This document shows, in pieces, positions 1 through 11,203 of a stretch of 64,000 nt of DNA (the stretch's first letter is position 1; each line of letters starts with the position of its first letter). The stretch is from Gyromitra esculenta (taxonomy: Eukaryota; Ascomycota; Pezizomycetes; Pezizales; Discinaceae). The position numbers and the translations under genes were made by a program. The stretch is taken from positions 930,001 to 994,000 of the forward strand of contig JBCAML010000018.1 of assembly GCA_038503075.1 (NCBI GenBank), in the 5' to 3' direction. The notes under the pieces are model-generated. The model was not told the DNA's origin and ran no database searches. It worked only from the letters and a program-made list of their open reading frames with translations.

Positions 1-165
1 TCATAAGAGAATCCTAAACGCCCGCAACACTAATTATTGACAATAGATTTTACCGTCTCCCCTACCCATGCCTTCCACGCTTTAAAAATAGTTGAAATAA
101 TACTAGTGATACTAGTTTCCTCGAATAAAACAAAAGAAACAAGCCCATTCCCCACAGATGTCTTA

Positions 166-864
166 TTATAACTGGCCTGCAGCCCTGGACATTTTGTCCA
201 TATCTTCCATCCTCCGACGCGCCGCGAGGATCATGTCGTCACGTTTGTTGTGATGTGCTAGCTGTCTATCAGATTTCGTCGCTGGAGCTTTACCCTTTCC
301 CGTAAGAGTAGACGGTGACTCTGTTTCCTGGAGGCGGCTGTGAAGGTTATAGCGAGTTATTAGGTCTGTGTATTGAGAGAATATCGTCGAGGAAGATGAG
401 GCTGATGAAGCTGCTGGGGCAGCTTGCCGCCGGGCTGTAGGCGCAGCTGGTCTAGAGCCCGGAGTGGCAGGGGGGGCCGGAGTGGAAGCGGGGGGGGCCG
501 GAGGCTAGATATAATCAGTTAGTCCATCCCATCTCCAGGTATATGCGGGGAAGGAAGAAAATTAGCTCACCTCTGGGAGGAATCCATTCGTCAAAATTTT
601 CTCAGTGGTGATCTCAATGTTACCCCCATTCCTGATGAGCTCGGCCTGGACAGCAGCCACCGAAACCTGGGGAAACATACCCCGGACAACTTCTGTCTGT
701 TGCTGTAGGTGTCGCGGATCGACAGGAGGCGGACGGCGCTGAGCAGTGCCTGATGGGTCGTTGGATTTAAAGAACCATCGAAAGACGAAATAGCCGACGA
801 GGAGACAGGCGGCAACCTGAGGAAGGCCGAGACCAGCGGTAGAGTCGGATTGTGATTGTGACAT
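166..864 (-). CDS. CUE1: Cue1-like ER membrane ubiquitin-conjugation cofactor (CUE domain)
   Basis: Two exons, complement(571-864) and complement(166-504), joined in phase 0 through a 66 bp intron with a GTGAGC donor and a TAG acceptor; 210 codons. Residues about 10-30 form one N-terminal membrane segment, residues about 58-97 a CUE ubiquitin-binding domain (starting EVVRGMFPQVS), then a Pro/Ala-rich linker. The C-terminal helix about residues 160-205 (ITRYNLHSRL, then ILAARRRMEDMDK) resembles the Ubc7-binding region of yeast Cue1. Family knowledge: Cue1 anchors and activates the E2 Ubc7 at the ER membrane for ER-associated degradation. It diverges from the MDJ1-like gene over a shared promoter. 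The second exon was found by splicing by eye. Identity is well supported by domain order; interaction with Ubc7 is inferred. Confidence 0.88.
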
Positions 865-1469
865 GGAGAAACAGCGGATGGTTCTCGTGGGGGAGAAATG
901 GGATGGTTTACTGTAGTGTTTGTCTTTGAACCTTTAAGCCAGGGGTTGTCCAGGCTGCAGCTTCAGTCCAGATGTTGTTGCAACGTGCGTCGAGAACTTT
1001 CGATGTCTGGGAGAGGGACCCCGTGACTTTGTGCCAGCCAATCACTTGATTCGAGATTACTCAGCACGAATGGGGTGGCACAGGTGGGACGTGCAGTAAT
1101 ACTTTGCTACATCTGCCTACTTAACCTACTTTAAGATCTCCAGTGTCCCAGTTGCCAGCCTGCTCCTACCTGCATGGAGGCTGCCCTCGAACGCTGAGGC
1201 AAGCCTTCGAGGATGCGGCCTTCCAGTGGTCATCGAGAACTTTCGATGCTAATCTTCACGTGACCTTCAGATAACCAATCAATTGGGATTTTCTGCGATT
1301 ACTCAGCACTCACCTCCGAAAATTTTAGGTCCCGCCAAATGTTTTATAAGTTTGTCGAGCATCGATTCACTCAACTCCCCTCAAAACATCCGGAATCTGA
1401 CAATTGTGGAGGGAAAGAGAGAAAGAATCACAAAAAAGAAGGGAGAAAAAATTAAAGCGGAGAACAACC
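865..1469. promoter_or_regulatory. Shared divergent promoter with a duplicated regulatory module
   Basis: The 605 bp between the CUE1-like and MDJ1-like start codons contains two copies of an about 80 bp module (about 988-1066 and 1231-1308). Each copy has TCGAGAACTTTCGATG, which holds a GAAnnTTC heat-shock-factor-like core, then a GTGAC block, a CCAATCA box and GATTACTCAGCAC, in the same order. A Mdj1-type chaperone and an ER quality-control gene are plausible stress-regulated partners; that reading is inference. Confidence 0.6.
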
Positions 1470-3354
1470 ATGAGCTTTGCTCCCCCACTGCTTCCTCGTG
1501 CTGTTCGTTTGCTGCATGGTGCCTCAAATTCCATTCGCCATTACCGATATCTTTCAATCTTAGCGAATCACTCAAGGCCATTGCTACTACCGAAAAGAAG
1601 GAGAAATGAGAAACAGCCAAAGAAACGAGTGAGTCTTGGTCGTGGCCATTCCTCTTCAAATTGCTGCAAACTTTGGCGACTAACGAAAATATATCATTTA
1701 CAGCTGTTTCACGTTTCATCCATATCTTCAGCTGCTGTGAAGAATCCTTACTCTGTTCTGGGGGTCAATAAAAACGCCTCCGCTCCCGAAATCAAAAAGG
1801 CGTACTATGGCCTGGCTAAGAAATGGCATCCCGATCAAAATAAAGACCCTGCAGCTAGAGAAAAATTCCAAGAGGTGCAGTCCGCCTACGAAATCCTATC
1901 GGATCCACAGAAGAAGGAGCAGTTTGACCAGTACGGAGAGTCCGCTTTTGATCCCAATGGAGGCTTCCATCCCGGCGCCGGTACAGGGGCTGGCGGATTC
2001 GGGGGAGGCGCTGAGGGGTTTCCAGGCTTCGGAGGTGGATTTAGAGCGGATATTTCATTTGAGGATTTGTTTAATGCATTCACCGGAGGAGCCGCTGGTG
2101 GGCGAAGGAGAAGAGGTCCCTTTGCGGAGGACATAATGATGGGATCTGATATTGAGGTACGTTTCTTTCAGAATTGCATAATTTGATATTTTGGTGGAGA
2201 ACTCACAATGGGTAGGTCCCGTTCGGAATATCATTTATGGAAGCCGCCAAGGGCACTTCCAAGGAAGTAAAAATTCAGCCCATGGTAAACTGTACCACCT
2301 GCAACGGCTCTGGTATAAAACAAGGGGCTCGAAGGAAAGACTGTGGTCACTGTGGAGGTACCGGGACAAGAGTCCGTTTTATGCAGGGTGGGTTTCAGAT
2401 GGCCTCCACTTGCGAGACCTGTGGTGGTGCTGGTATAACGGCTCCGAAGGGTTCCGAGTGCGATAGTTGTCAGGGAAATGGTATTGTCAAGGAAAAGAAG
2501 ACAATCCGGATCGATATTCCCGCTGGTATTGAGGACGGCATGAGGCTTAAAGTTACTGGAGAGGGAGACGCTCCGTCAGTGGGCAATACGGGAGCTACAA
2601 GGACCCAGAGGGGAGATTTATATGTCTACATTAAGGTTGAGCCTCATGAGAAATTTGGTAGAAAGGGCGCCGATATTCTCTATACCGCCACAGTCCCATT
2701 CACGACAGCTTTGTTAGGTGGGAAAGTTAAGATACCGACGCTCGAAGGAGAGGTGGACTTGAAGGTTAATTCCGGTACTAATACGGGCGATAAAATCACT
2801 ATTAGTGGCGCAGGAATGAAAAAGCTCGGAGGAAGAAGGGATACTACAGGGGATTTGAGAGTCGAATACAAGATCAACATGCCCAAGTATCTCCCCGCTC
2901 CGAATATTGCGAAATATTTAGAAGTAGAATCTTAACTAACTAGGTGGATTATGTAGGTCATTCACACCAACTCAGCGAACCTTGCTGGAATTGCTGGCGG
3001 ATGAGCTCAAGGACACGAACGCTAAGAGGATAATGAACGTCAACATTAGCGATTGGTAAGTCTGCTTTATAGAGTTCCTGTCTTTTTTTTCCTTGTCACC
3101 GTTTCATCTAAGGCGATTTCCAGTGCTAAGATTATATCAGCAAAGGTTCTCCTGGTGATTCTAACCCTGGCGACCGCAATAGCTTCTCATCTGACGATGG
3201 CCACAAGCACAAAGGCTTCCTAGAGCGTGTCTGGGATAATCTAACACACCGCGAGGATAATGATCCCTCGCCTCCAAGTAGTGGCGGTAGCGGTAGCTCC
3301 TCGAACGAAAAGGAGGAGGGCCCTAAGAAGGCTTCCGGTGCTGGATCTGGTTAA
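1470..3354 (+). CDS. MDJ1: Mdj1-like mitochondrial DnaJ (Hsp40) co-chaperone
   Basis: Five exons: 1470-1628, 1704-2156, 2216-2886, 2957-3055 and 3141-3354. Phases close exactly to 532 codons. The Arg-rich, acid-poor N-terminus looks like a mitochondrial presequence. A J domain follows at about residues 66-130 with the HPD motif (KKWHPDQNK), then a Gly/Phe-rich linker and a zinc domain with four CxxCxGxG repeats ([32 protein letters not shown]). The C-terminal substrate-binding region ends in a Ser/Gly/Lys-rich tail. Family role: stimulates the mitochondrial Hsp70 Ssc1 in folding and protection of matrix proteins. The start is the ATG at 1470, the first giving a presequence; introns 1, 3 and 4 were placed by splice motifs and restoration of the conserved frame (for example CCAACTCAGCGAACC in exon 4). 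All key residues are present. Confidence 0.93.
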
Positions 3355-4720
3355 ACAGTTTCTACTTGATCACTTAAATTTAATGGCATCATGAGTGTAG
3401 ATCCGATAGGCATGTGGAGGCCCGTTGATGGCATGGTTATAGAAAGAGAATGGGGGGAAACTAAAAGTATAGGGGAGTTATTTTGGTGTCTCTGTCGTTA
3501 ATTTTTTTCTCCTACGTTATTGTAAAGTATCACTTTGTTCATACTAAATTGGGGACCCTAAAATTTCCACTCCTTTGTATATAATATGTTCAAGAGGAAT
3601 TTCTTGGGGGTGGATGCTGTACCTAAGGGATGGCCATTTTTGGAATAGTATGGCTTTAGCGGGTGAGATGTCATGTTTGTAGTGTATGCATATTCTTGTT
3701 ACCTACGTACAGGCCTGGGCGGAATTTCCGACGGATAGGGCGAATGATGCACCTGTTGTAATAAATCTTAAATGGACCTAATAAGCCTCACTCCACATCC
3801 TTGTTTTGAATACCTGTTAAGCTGTGGTCTAAGAAACACATCCCATGGACACAGGCCCTACAAACCATACAGTGACTAGACAGAAGATTTCGTAATTAGG
3901 CGATTCACACTAAAAGTAACCTTATTCCACTACCCCACAAAATGCAGGACTCAATGAATTAAATCAGGACATGTTTTTAGGATAAGCTAATTGTGTAAAG
4001 ATTACTCTTGAGAAATTTTTGAAGGAGAGAGCAAATACTTTGAGTGCTAGAAAATATCTTGTTGCTGAATTCTGTTGCTATGGAAGATCTGTATGGGTTT
4101 CTACACAAAACCAATAAATTCTAGGATCCTCAAGGGTCAAACAGTCATAACCATTCAGGGAAAACACTAAAAAGGCTAGAAAAGTTAGAGGATACTGCTT
4201 AAATATTTTACAAATCCCTGCCAAGTTCTGGATTTTTTTTGCTATGGGTAGACTGTACTTTTGACACTGCTAAAGTGGCAACTTTTGGTGTAAAACGGCA
4301 CAATTACGAAATTTTTTGTCCGGGTACGGTACATACAGTCGTTCGCGGGTGACGACGAATCCCGTCTAATGGCAAATAAGGGGTTTGAACCAATAGTTGA
4401 CCTGGTTAAGATGATAACTCTGCAGCTCTGCACCCAAGTATACTGTGGAAATACCTGTTCGCCATCAGACGGGATTCGCCGTCACCCATGAACGACTGTA
4501 TCTATATAGTTTAGGCGCAGCAACTATCTAGTCCGGACTACTCTATTTATGTGTTTGTGAGATAAGGTTGAAGCCGAATTGCGGCTCTGTGCTCCCCGAA
4601 GCCTCGGCACACCGCTAACTAGATATAAACCCACGTTCTCCCTTCATATCTTGTACAACACATACCTCCACAGTCTATAAGCTTGCTGAACCGATCTGAC
4701 AAACTGAAGAAAAAAAAAAC
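3355..4720. other. Intergenic stretch without a recognisable gene
   Basis: AT-rich sequence between the MDJ1-like stop and the SNU23-like start. It should hold the 3' UTR of the first and the promoter of the second. The only structure seen is the inverted repeat at 4334-4500. No long open frame has family resemblance. Confidence 0.6.
4334..4500. repeat. Imperfect 40 bp inverted repeat with 87 bp loop
   Basis: Arms 4334-4373 and 4461-4500 are reverse complements at 36 of 40 positions. Both contain TACAGTCGTTC and CGAATCCCGTCT, so a single strand could fold into a long hairpin. On the minus strand the loop carries GGTTCAAACCCC, like a polymerase III B box, but no convincing tRNA cloverleaf could be drawn. 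It may be a small foldback/MITE relic. Confidence 0.65.
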
Positions 4721-5526
4721 ATGGGGGATTCTAAAAGTAACGTGTACGGGACGCCAGGAGATACTGTTCGTACTATCCTATTTTTATCCCCCCCCCGAGC
4801 TCCCCCTAACAGCCACCGAGGCAGTCTTTTTTAACTTTAAGGCATTAGGACTTCCGCCGAACCTGGGATCGCGAAGAATGGGCAGCTAAAGCAAAAGAAC
4901 GTGAAGCAAAAGAACGGACTGAAGGCAAGCTGCGTGCCGAGGCCAAAGCCCAAGGCAAGAAATACTACCGCGAACCCACACCTCCAGATGCGTCTATGAT
5001 TGAGGCTCGCCGAGAGCGACTAAACCTTGAAGAGAATCTCAACAAAACGACTTTAGTCCCAGCCGGTGCAGGTGTTGGCAAACGGGGAAAGGGTGCTGGA
5101 TTCTACTGCGAGCATTGTGACCTGACATTCAAGGACTCGTTACAATGGGTCGACCACTTGAACTCCAAGCAGCATCTACATGCCACTGGCCAGACAGCCG
5201 AGGTTCAACGCGCGAGTCTTGAGCAGATAGTGCAAAGATTACAGTGGCTACGTTCAAGAAAACGTCAACAGGAGACAGGAGAGGAGTTTGATTTGCAGAA
5301 GAAGCTGGCCGACCGCGCTAGGGCTGAGGAGAAGGAGAGGGTTGAAAGAAGAGAGATGAGGAAGGCCAAAAGGATAGAGAAGAAAAGGGTGGAGATTAAG
5401 CAAGAGAAGGATGCTGGGGGATATATGGCCGTAGCAAATGTCGACGAGGAGGACGCGGATACAGTGGCTATGGTAAGAATGATGGGATTTGCAGGAGGAT
5501 TTAGAACTACGAAAAAGAAAAATTGA
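4721..5526 (+). CDS. SNU23: Snu23/ZMAT2-like U4/U6.U5 tri-snRNP zinc-finger protein
   Basis: Two exons, 4721-4765 and 4849-5526, give 240 residues. The N-terminus GDTDFRRTWDREEWAAKA matches the conserved start of the family; the intron was placed because a TAG stop precedes GACTTCCGC in frame and is removed as the acceptor. The donor GTTCGT is weak, so exon 1 is less certain than the rest. At about residues 105-130 is a matrin-type C2H2 finger (YCEHCDLTF then WVDHLNSKQH), followed by a Lys/Glu-rich helical stretch and the terminal MMGFAGGFRTTKKK block typical of ZMAT2 proteins. Family role: spliceosomal tri-snRNP component acting at 5' splice site transfer. It converges with the GDI1-like gene. 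Confidence 0.9.
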
Positions 5527-5998
5527 TTACGGGTGGTAGTAATTACTGGATCCCGAGCGCTGCAATATCCGAAGCCGTCTCTCATCTCGTTTTTCTTGAA
5601 AATCAATTAGGTGGCAGAAACTTTGGGTAGCGCTTGGAACGTTTTATATATTATGATTATAGCTGTTCGTTAATTTTTAGACTCTCGAGAGTTGTGTCTG
5701 GTGAAGGATTCTGGGCTGACTAATGACTACATCCACAACTAAGATCATTGTAAGGTTACAGGTTAAGAGTAAATTAATAATCAGCTAGGCCCTGCCGAGC
5801 GAGCATATAGCCGGCTTAATACAAGGGTTTCATGGCTACCTTTCAGACAGTTAAGGGCTTCGACTACATAAAGTTTATATATATTATATCTCAAAGTCGA
5901 TGAGACAAGGGAGCTAGCACATGGATGGTCGAATAAGGAACAAAAGAGACAAGTAAGAAAAACAAAGCAGAAACTCCGTGAACACTGGTGGTTGGCTC
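5527..5998. other. Convergent intergenic spacer
   Basis: These 472 bp separate the stop codons of the SNU23-like (+) and GDI1-like (-) genes. Nothing beyond AT-rich likely 3' UTR and terminator sequence is seen. Confidence 0.55.
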
Positions 5999-7900
5999 CT
6001 ACTCCTCCGCTGATTCTTCCTTTCTCCCACCAATGACAAGATCCTTACCTTCAAGACGTTTGTAGATGTCCTTGACATCGTCTATACCATACTTGTTAGC
6101 AAAAATAACTGGACACCCATTACACTTCTATGTATTTACCTGTACAAGTCTCGAAGTGCGTGGAAGCATCATAGCTACGGGAGATGAAGACGTGATCCTT
6201 AGTACCATCTTCAACAGGCTCGTATAGATCCACAACTTGAATGAATCTGCCATTAAACTCAGTAAATGGTCCCAGGAAAAAAAAAAAAAAGAGGGAAGTA
6301 TTACTTCTCCTCCCGATCCCCAAGGCGCCCAGATCCCAAGCCAAGTCGCTCAAAACCCGGCTCGAGCTCGGAGTGGGGATTACCAGCGGAGGGGTTCTCG
6401 ATTACAGTGGAAACACTAGCTAGGTAGAATCCCTTCGGACAAACATTGAAAGCGGAAGATACTAGTGAGATGTAAATATCATTTTGACGTCCAGTCTGGC
6501 TTGCTGGAATGATGATTTGTGCCGAATCGGCATTTTCTCCCGTCCCCTCAATTGGGTGCGTAAGAATGCATATAGCACGAATAAGTTGCCCAACGTGACG
6601 GATCCGCTTATCATCTCCATAGAAGTAGCTGGGATCGGCAATAACTTTTTTAGTCTTGACGGTGACTTCTTCTTTGGTATTTGGATGTGGAAATTTGACG
6701 CCGCAAACCTGTCCGTTCTCGTCGTAGAGAATCTCTTGCAAAGGTGTGTTTAAAGCGTATGTCCCGCCATACACCGCCGATAAAAAGGAAAACCTTTCGG
6801 GGAGCTCACCCAAGCCATGAAGAGGGAAAATATAGGGAGATTTTCCGAATCGGGCCATCGACCTGACGTAGAGGATAATACGCTCGATGGGTTCGCGAGC
6901 AGGCTTATCGAGGTAAGAATCGTCTACGTATAAGGCCATAGCGTGGCCAACGAACTCAGAAGTCCAGGCGTCAAGACCAAAGATCTTGTACGCCTCCCGC
7001 ATAGTGTTTTTATCCAAATCAAGACCTAGATCAACTATATTAACGACTATGACACTGAATGTGGGGAATAAATAAATGCGAAGTTACCCTTCCTGTGGGT
7101 CATAGGATCGTCTTCCTTATAATTTGCAATAAATTGCAAAAAGTTCTGCATGTAAAATTTCTGGAATTTGGAAACCAACGAAGATGTTACAGCTTCCATC
7201 CTCGTTGAAGGGACCTTATGAGGCAACCCACTCCTAACAACATAGCTTCCACCGACTTGCAAGAGATCAATGTAACGAGTAACTCCAGTCTTATGGAGGA
7301 TATTGGTTAATTCACCGTCGGCCATCAAGAACTTAGGCACCAAAGAAATGTGCCACTGGTTCCACTCGCTAGGCTTGGTGCCGAAGACTTGTGGTGGCTC
7401 AGAACCGGCCATTCCAGGGGATGACTGAGCTGGCTTCCGCTCCTCTTCAGCCTTAGCTTTCTCGATTTCTTTCCGTCGCTGGTCTTCGGTCCACCGGAAT
7501 TTTTTCCACATCTGCAGAGTGGTACGTTAGAAACTGTAATAAGTGGAGGGAGTTTGGGTAGGCTGCAGGTTGACCTCAAGCATGTTTAAGCTTGCACTTT
7601 CACTGTAGAGAAATTAACAAATTTTATGAAAGAATGAGGACCAGTAAAGTACACACCCGCCATAGTAAGAGTTCTTGTCAATGTTGAGAACCTTCTTGCC
7701 TTCAGCTCCAAAAACTCTGTGAAATAATTAGAGACGATGGATAAGATCAGGTCAAAAAGTTGCGTACCCGGAAAGGATACATTCGGTCAGGCCTAGAGTG
7801 ACATGTTAACTCAAGGTATACTGCATTGAGAAACGGTATCGGGAGGAATCTTACCAGTGCCAACGATAACAACATCATATTCCTCATTGAAATCACCCAT
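5999..7900 (-). CDS. GDI1: Rab GDP-dissociation inhibitor (GDI)
   Basis: Eight exons on the minus strand: 7855-7900, 7768-7792, 7657-7716, 7575-7602, 7088-7511, 6305-7025, 6140-6246 and 5999-6081. Phases close to 498 codons. The N-terminus EEYDVVIVGTGLTECILSG is the GDI/REP FAD-like Rossmann motif, followed by NIDKNSYYGGESASLN. Later family blocks include GHAMALY, YGGTYALNTP, NADSAQIIIP and ISRSYDASTHFET. Role: extracts GDP-bound Rab GTPases from membranes and recycles them. Odd: about 35 charged residues (TEDQRRKEIEKAKAEEERK, then a Pro/Ser stretch) sit after KKFRW where most GDIs have a short linker. A small insertion LGSGRLG lies near residue 435. No stop interrupts it, so it looks functional. 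Confidence 0.93.
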
Positions 7901-9334
7901 TGCTAGATTTTGCAGCCGTTATTTCGTTAATAGACGTTGAAATTTTAAAGGTGTGGTTGCAAGGAAAGTTGTTGAGGAAAGGAGAAAGATGGCGAGAAGG
8001 GAGGTAGGTCGTCAGAAAGATTCGGGAGGAGGCGGGGTTCGCTGGACAGACGCTCAGACCGGCTTGCTATCCACGTCGCACCTTGCTAACAGCCCCGCCT
8101 TTCCATATACGGATTAGTCTAGCTCTTCTAACTCCTTTGCACGGGCCGCACCAAGAGGAGTACTGGAGTTAGAGCAAGCTCGACGGATACGGCTACCAGC
8201 CAGGGGCGAATCGAGAATGTAGCTGCAGGAGATCTCCTTCCGAGCAAGGTCCAAGGAAGTAAAGGGTTGTCTTTGGGCCAGGAACGGCACCAAAAAAGAC
8301 CCACGCCAATACAAGCTACATCTAACCACTCATGTGCGGAAAGTCTGTTGGAGACACTAAAGAAATTCCAGCCAAAAGGTTTGTTAAGGGGGCTATACAA
8401 ATTTCTAGTTGGATCTCAAGTTAAAGCAAGTGAAGCTAATAACGAGAGAATAATGGTTTTCGAGGATGATCGCTCACACAACGGAAATGGGGGGGAATGT
8501 GCAGTTGCTTGAAACAAGTCGATGCGCTTTTTGAAGTACTACGACGCAATTAACAGACTCAAGGAAAATAGACCAAACGCAACCAAAGTATTTGTTGTGA
8601 GGTAGAAAATAAATTGTGAGATAACTAAACACATATACAACTTATTTACTTGACAATGGGACTGAAATAAAATTCGACTTTTTTTTGAGGAAGGTTTGGC
8701 ATCACCTCAATGGGTTGCAGTACTTCAAAAAGCGCATGAAGTTGTTGGACGCAACTGTACTACGGGTGTAGAAGTAAAGGACTAAAACTGTGGTGCAGAG
8801 ATTGCTTTCAATAACATAGAATACATACCACAATCCTAGCCCGATCATGAAAGTAGTAATAAATACATGTAGGCAAAGTAAGTTTTGCTCTAAACACTAT
8901 GTTACATAGAAGTAGATAACTGAATTGATGTTAAAGAGATGAGATAGCTGAAAAGTCGGGAAGGCTTGCCACACTTTGTCGTATTTTGCCCTACACCCAA
9001 AGTACAGTCTCTAGTCGAGAAAACCTTTACAATAGAGAAAACCTTTTCCATACCATGCTCGGTGCAACGCCTCCTGCCGGATACCACTCAACTTTTTTAA
9101 TGCCAGTGAAAGTAAACTTGAAGGTTTCATAATCATACTCAATAGTAAATACTAAGACATGATGCTTTGATCACCGTTTACCCTAACAAAGGTGTTTTGA
9201 GATGCTTTAATCACTGTTTCCAGCACAATGAAAAAATTCACTATGTAAATAAAGAAAGTGGCAGCTTATTATGTATGTTTTCACTCTGATTGCCAACATT
9301 GTTCACTACACTTCCAGCTTGCCAGTTGATAGGG
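7901..9334. other. Gene-poor stretch at the edge of the gene island
   Basis: It contains the GDI1-like promoter (first few hundred bases) and then AT-rich sequence without recognisable coding, tandem repeat or transposon end. Short open frames at 8114-8512 and 8902-9087 have no family resemblance. Confidence 0.5.
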
Positions 9335-9645
9335 ACCGGTACTTTTTACCCCACAGGAAATCTCCAAGAAGTTTTAGATAACAATTTAGGTGCTATAACC
9401 TACCCAGTTGCTATCTGCAATATAATACACAGGCGAAAGTTCTAACTGCTTCTTATGAACTGCTAAAAAATAACCAGAGGGTTCAAGAAAGGGATCAGGC
9501 AAAGTTCCTTGAAGAACTTCCAATAGTAAAGTTAATATCTATTGTTGAAGGGCTAAGGCCTTGCTAAGGGAGAAAAAAGTAATTCACAGGTAAAGTAGTA
9601 AATTACACAGAAGTAATTTTGCTAGAAACAATATGGTTTGATATT
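9335..9645 (-). repeat. Dispersed repeat family A, inverted diverged copy
   Basis: The reverse complement aligns along its length with the copy at 10332-10676 (shared blocks include CACAGGAAATCTCCAAGAAG and TAACTGCTTCTTATGAAC on the plus strand). It faces that copy across about 690 bp. No coding capacity seen. Confidence 0.75.
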
Positions 9646-9650
9646 AATTG

Positions 9651-9943
9651 TGTAATGGAGATAGTTCTACTGCTCTAGAATGGAAATAGGTATAGGGATA
9701 TGGCCATTGAAAATACTAGAAATCAGGTTGAGATGTTAAAAGTATTTTCGTGCAAAGTACTCAATAATCTTATGGGCTCTACTCAGTAGTATTCTGCCTG
9801 ATGAGACTGGGAAAAAGAGCAACAGATGGTGGGGTCATACACTATTTTTATAGTGCTGCAGACTTGCCGTCCTCTTGCTGTTCTACTCTGCTGGGGGCTA
9901 TCAAGACTCTGAGAACATGGCAAGCAATTGCAGGCGGGGTATG
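9651..9943 (+). repeat. 5' fragment of LTR family B
   Basis: Starts TGTAATGG, a one-base variant of the LTR-B end TGTAACGG, and follows LTR-B for about 290 bp, then breaks off. It abuts the inverted family-A copy and lies between the two opposed A copies. Confidence 0.7.
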
Positions 9944-10331
9944 TAACTGTTATACCTATTGGTAGCTTAGTTGGTTATGACTTGAGTTCGCTTACGATGC
10001 ACACATATGGACTAGCGCTTAATCCCCGACTATGTCGGTTATTATTAATCTTGGTTGATTATTAATAAGATTCAGATTGGATGTTTAGTTTCCTTGTGTC
10101 ATCAATGGCTGACTCTTTCTATCAACACTTCCCCAATTCGCTTATACGTTGCGTTGCCGGTTAATTCCGACAATCATGCCATACGATAATGAGAGGGGTA
10201 GGAGCAAAGGAAAGCGTTCAGGGTCTATGGGATATCTCCATGTTTGTTCATGTTATTACATAACCTTTGTATTCGACGCTTGACTACTATAAGAATTCCA
10301 GTGTTCTACTGTTGTGAAGGGTCTTCTTCCT

Positions 10332-10676
10332 GATCATTAGCGACGAAGAACGAGCCTTATCAATATTATATTGTTTCTAGCAAAATCACTTCTGTGCAAT
10401 TTACTCTTTCACCTGTGAATTACTTTTATCTCGCTTAGCAAGGCCTTGCCCCTTCGGCGTTAGTTATTAAAACCTTACTATTGGAATTTCTTCACGGAAC
10501 TTTGCTCGATCCCTACTTTGAACCCTATGGTTATCTTTTAGCGGTTCATAAGAAGCAGTTAGGACTTGCGCCTGTGTATTGTGTTGTGGATAGCAACCGG
10601 GCAGGTTATAGCGTCTAGATTGTTATCTAAAGCTTCTTGGAGATTTCCTGTGCGGTAAGAAGTACTGGTCTTACAG
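10332..10676 (+). repeat. Dispersed repeat family A, copy 2
   Basis: This 345 bp repeat starts GATCATTAGCGACGAAG and ends GTCTTACAG; other copies are at 38954-39212 and 50560-50903. The right end can form a small hairpin GTAAGA/TCTTAC. The element class is unknown. Confidence 0.75.
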
Positions 10677-11203
10677 TAACGGGGACCCTCCTAGAGACAA
10701 GGACTCTGGAGCGTAGCCATGCGAATATGTGTATGTGTATAATGGATAAAGATTATTGCTTCAGCAGAAAGTTGTAGCTCACCAAACTTAATATAAATAA
10801 GGTTTTGCTTTGCAGGTAACTCACTATTGCTACTATTGTGTGGAAGATGAGGATTCTTTACAGGTGGTTGTGATTTCGAAACTTTTATACTAGTAATCCA
10901 GACCCATGGCCTTGAACCAACCTGTACTTACTTCAGTCAGGTTCTACTCCGGCAGGTTTGCATTCCGTCGCTGAGAGAACGCTTATCTCTGATGGCTGGT
11001 CGTACAGCATGGTAGACTGAAGCCGGAGGATTACTCGGACATTCCAAGCAACCGAGCCTGTTGCAGAATACTGCATTGGCAGAAGGATCTGCTTCTGCGG
11101 TCTCCTCATCTCTCTGCCTTCAGCCTGGGAACTTGTCATTGCTCTAAGGCGATTGGCAGGTGTCAGGTTGACATTCCAAGCAGCCAACTTCGGGAGCACA
11201 TAA
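10677..11203 (+). repeat. Dispersed repeat family E, copy 1
   Basis: About 525 bp shared with 62717-63237, from GGGGACCCTCC to about TTCGGGAGC. This copy lacks the (TAA)n tail seen on the second. It directly follows repeat A. Confidence 0.75.

Noticed and set aside
4376..4450. tRNA gene on the minus strand suggested by GGTTCAAACCCC
   Set aside because: No acceptor stem and the anticodon arm does not pair; at most a tRNA-derived relic.
9950..10050. tRNA A-box-like TAGCTTAGTTGGTTA
   Set aside because: No matching B box or cloverleaf downstream.
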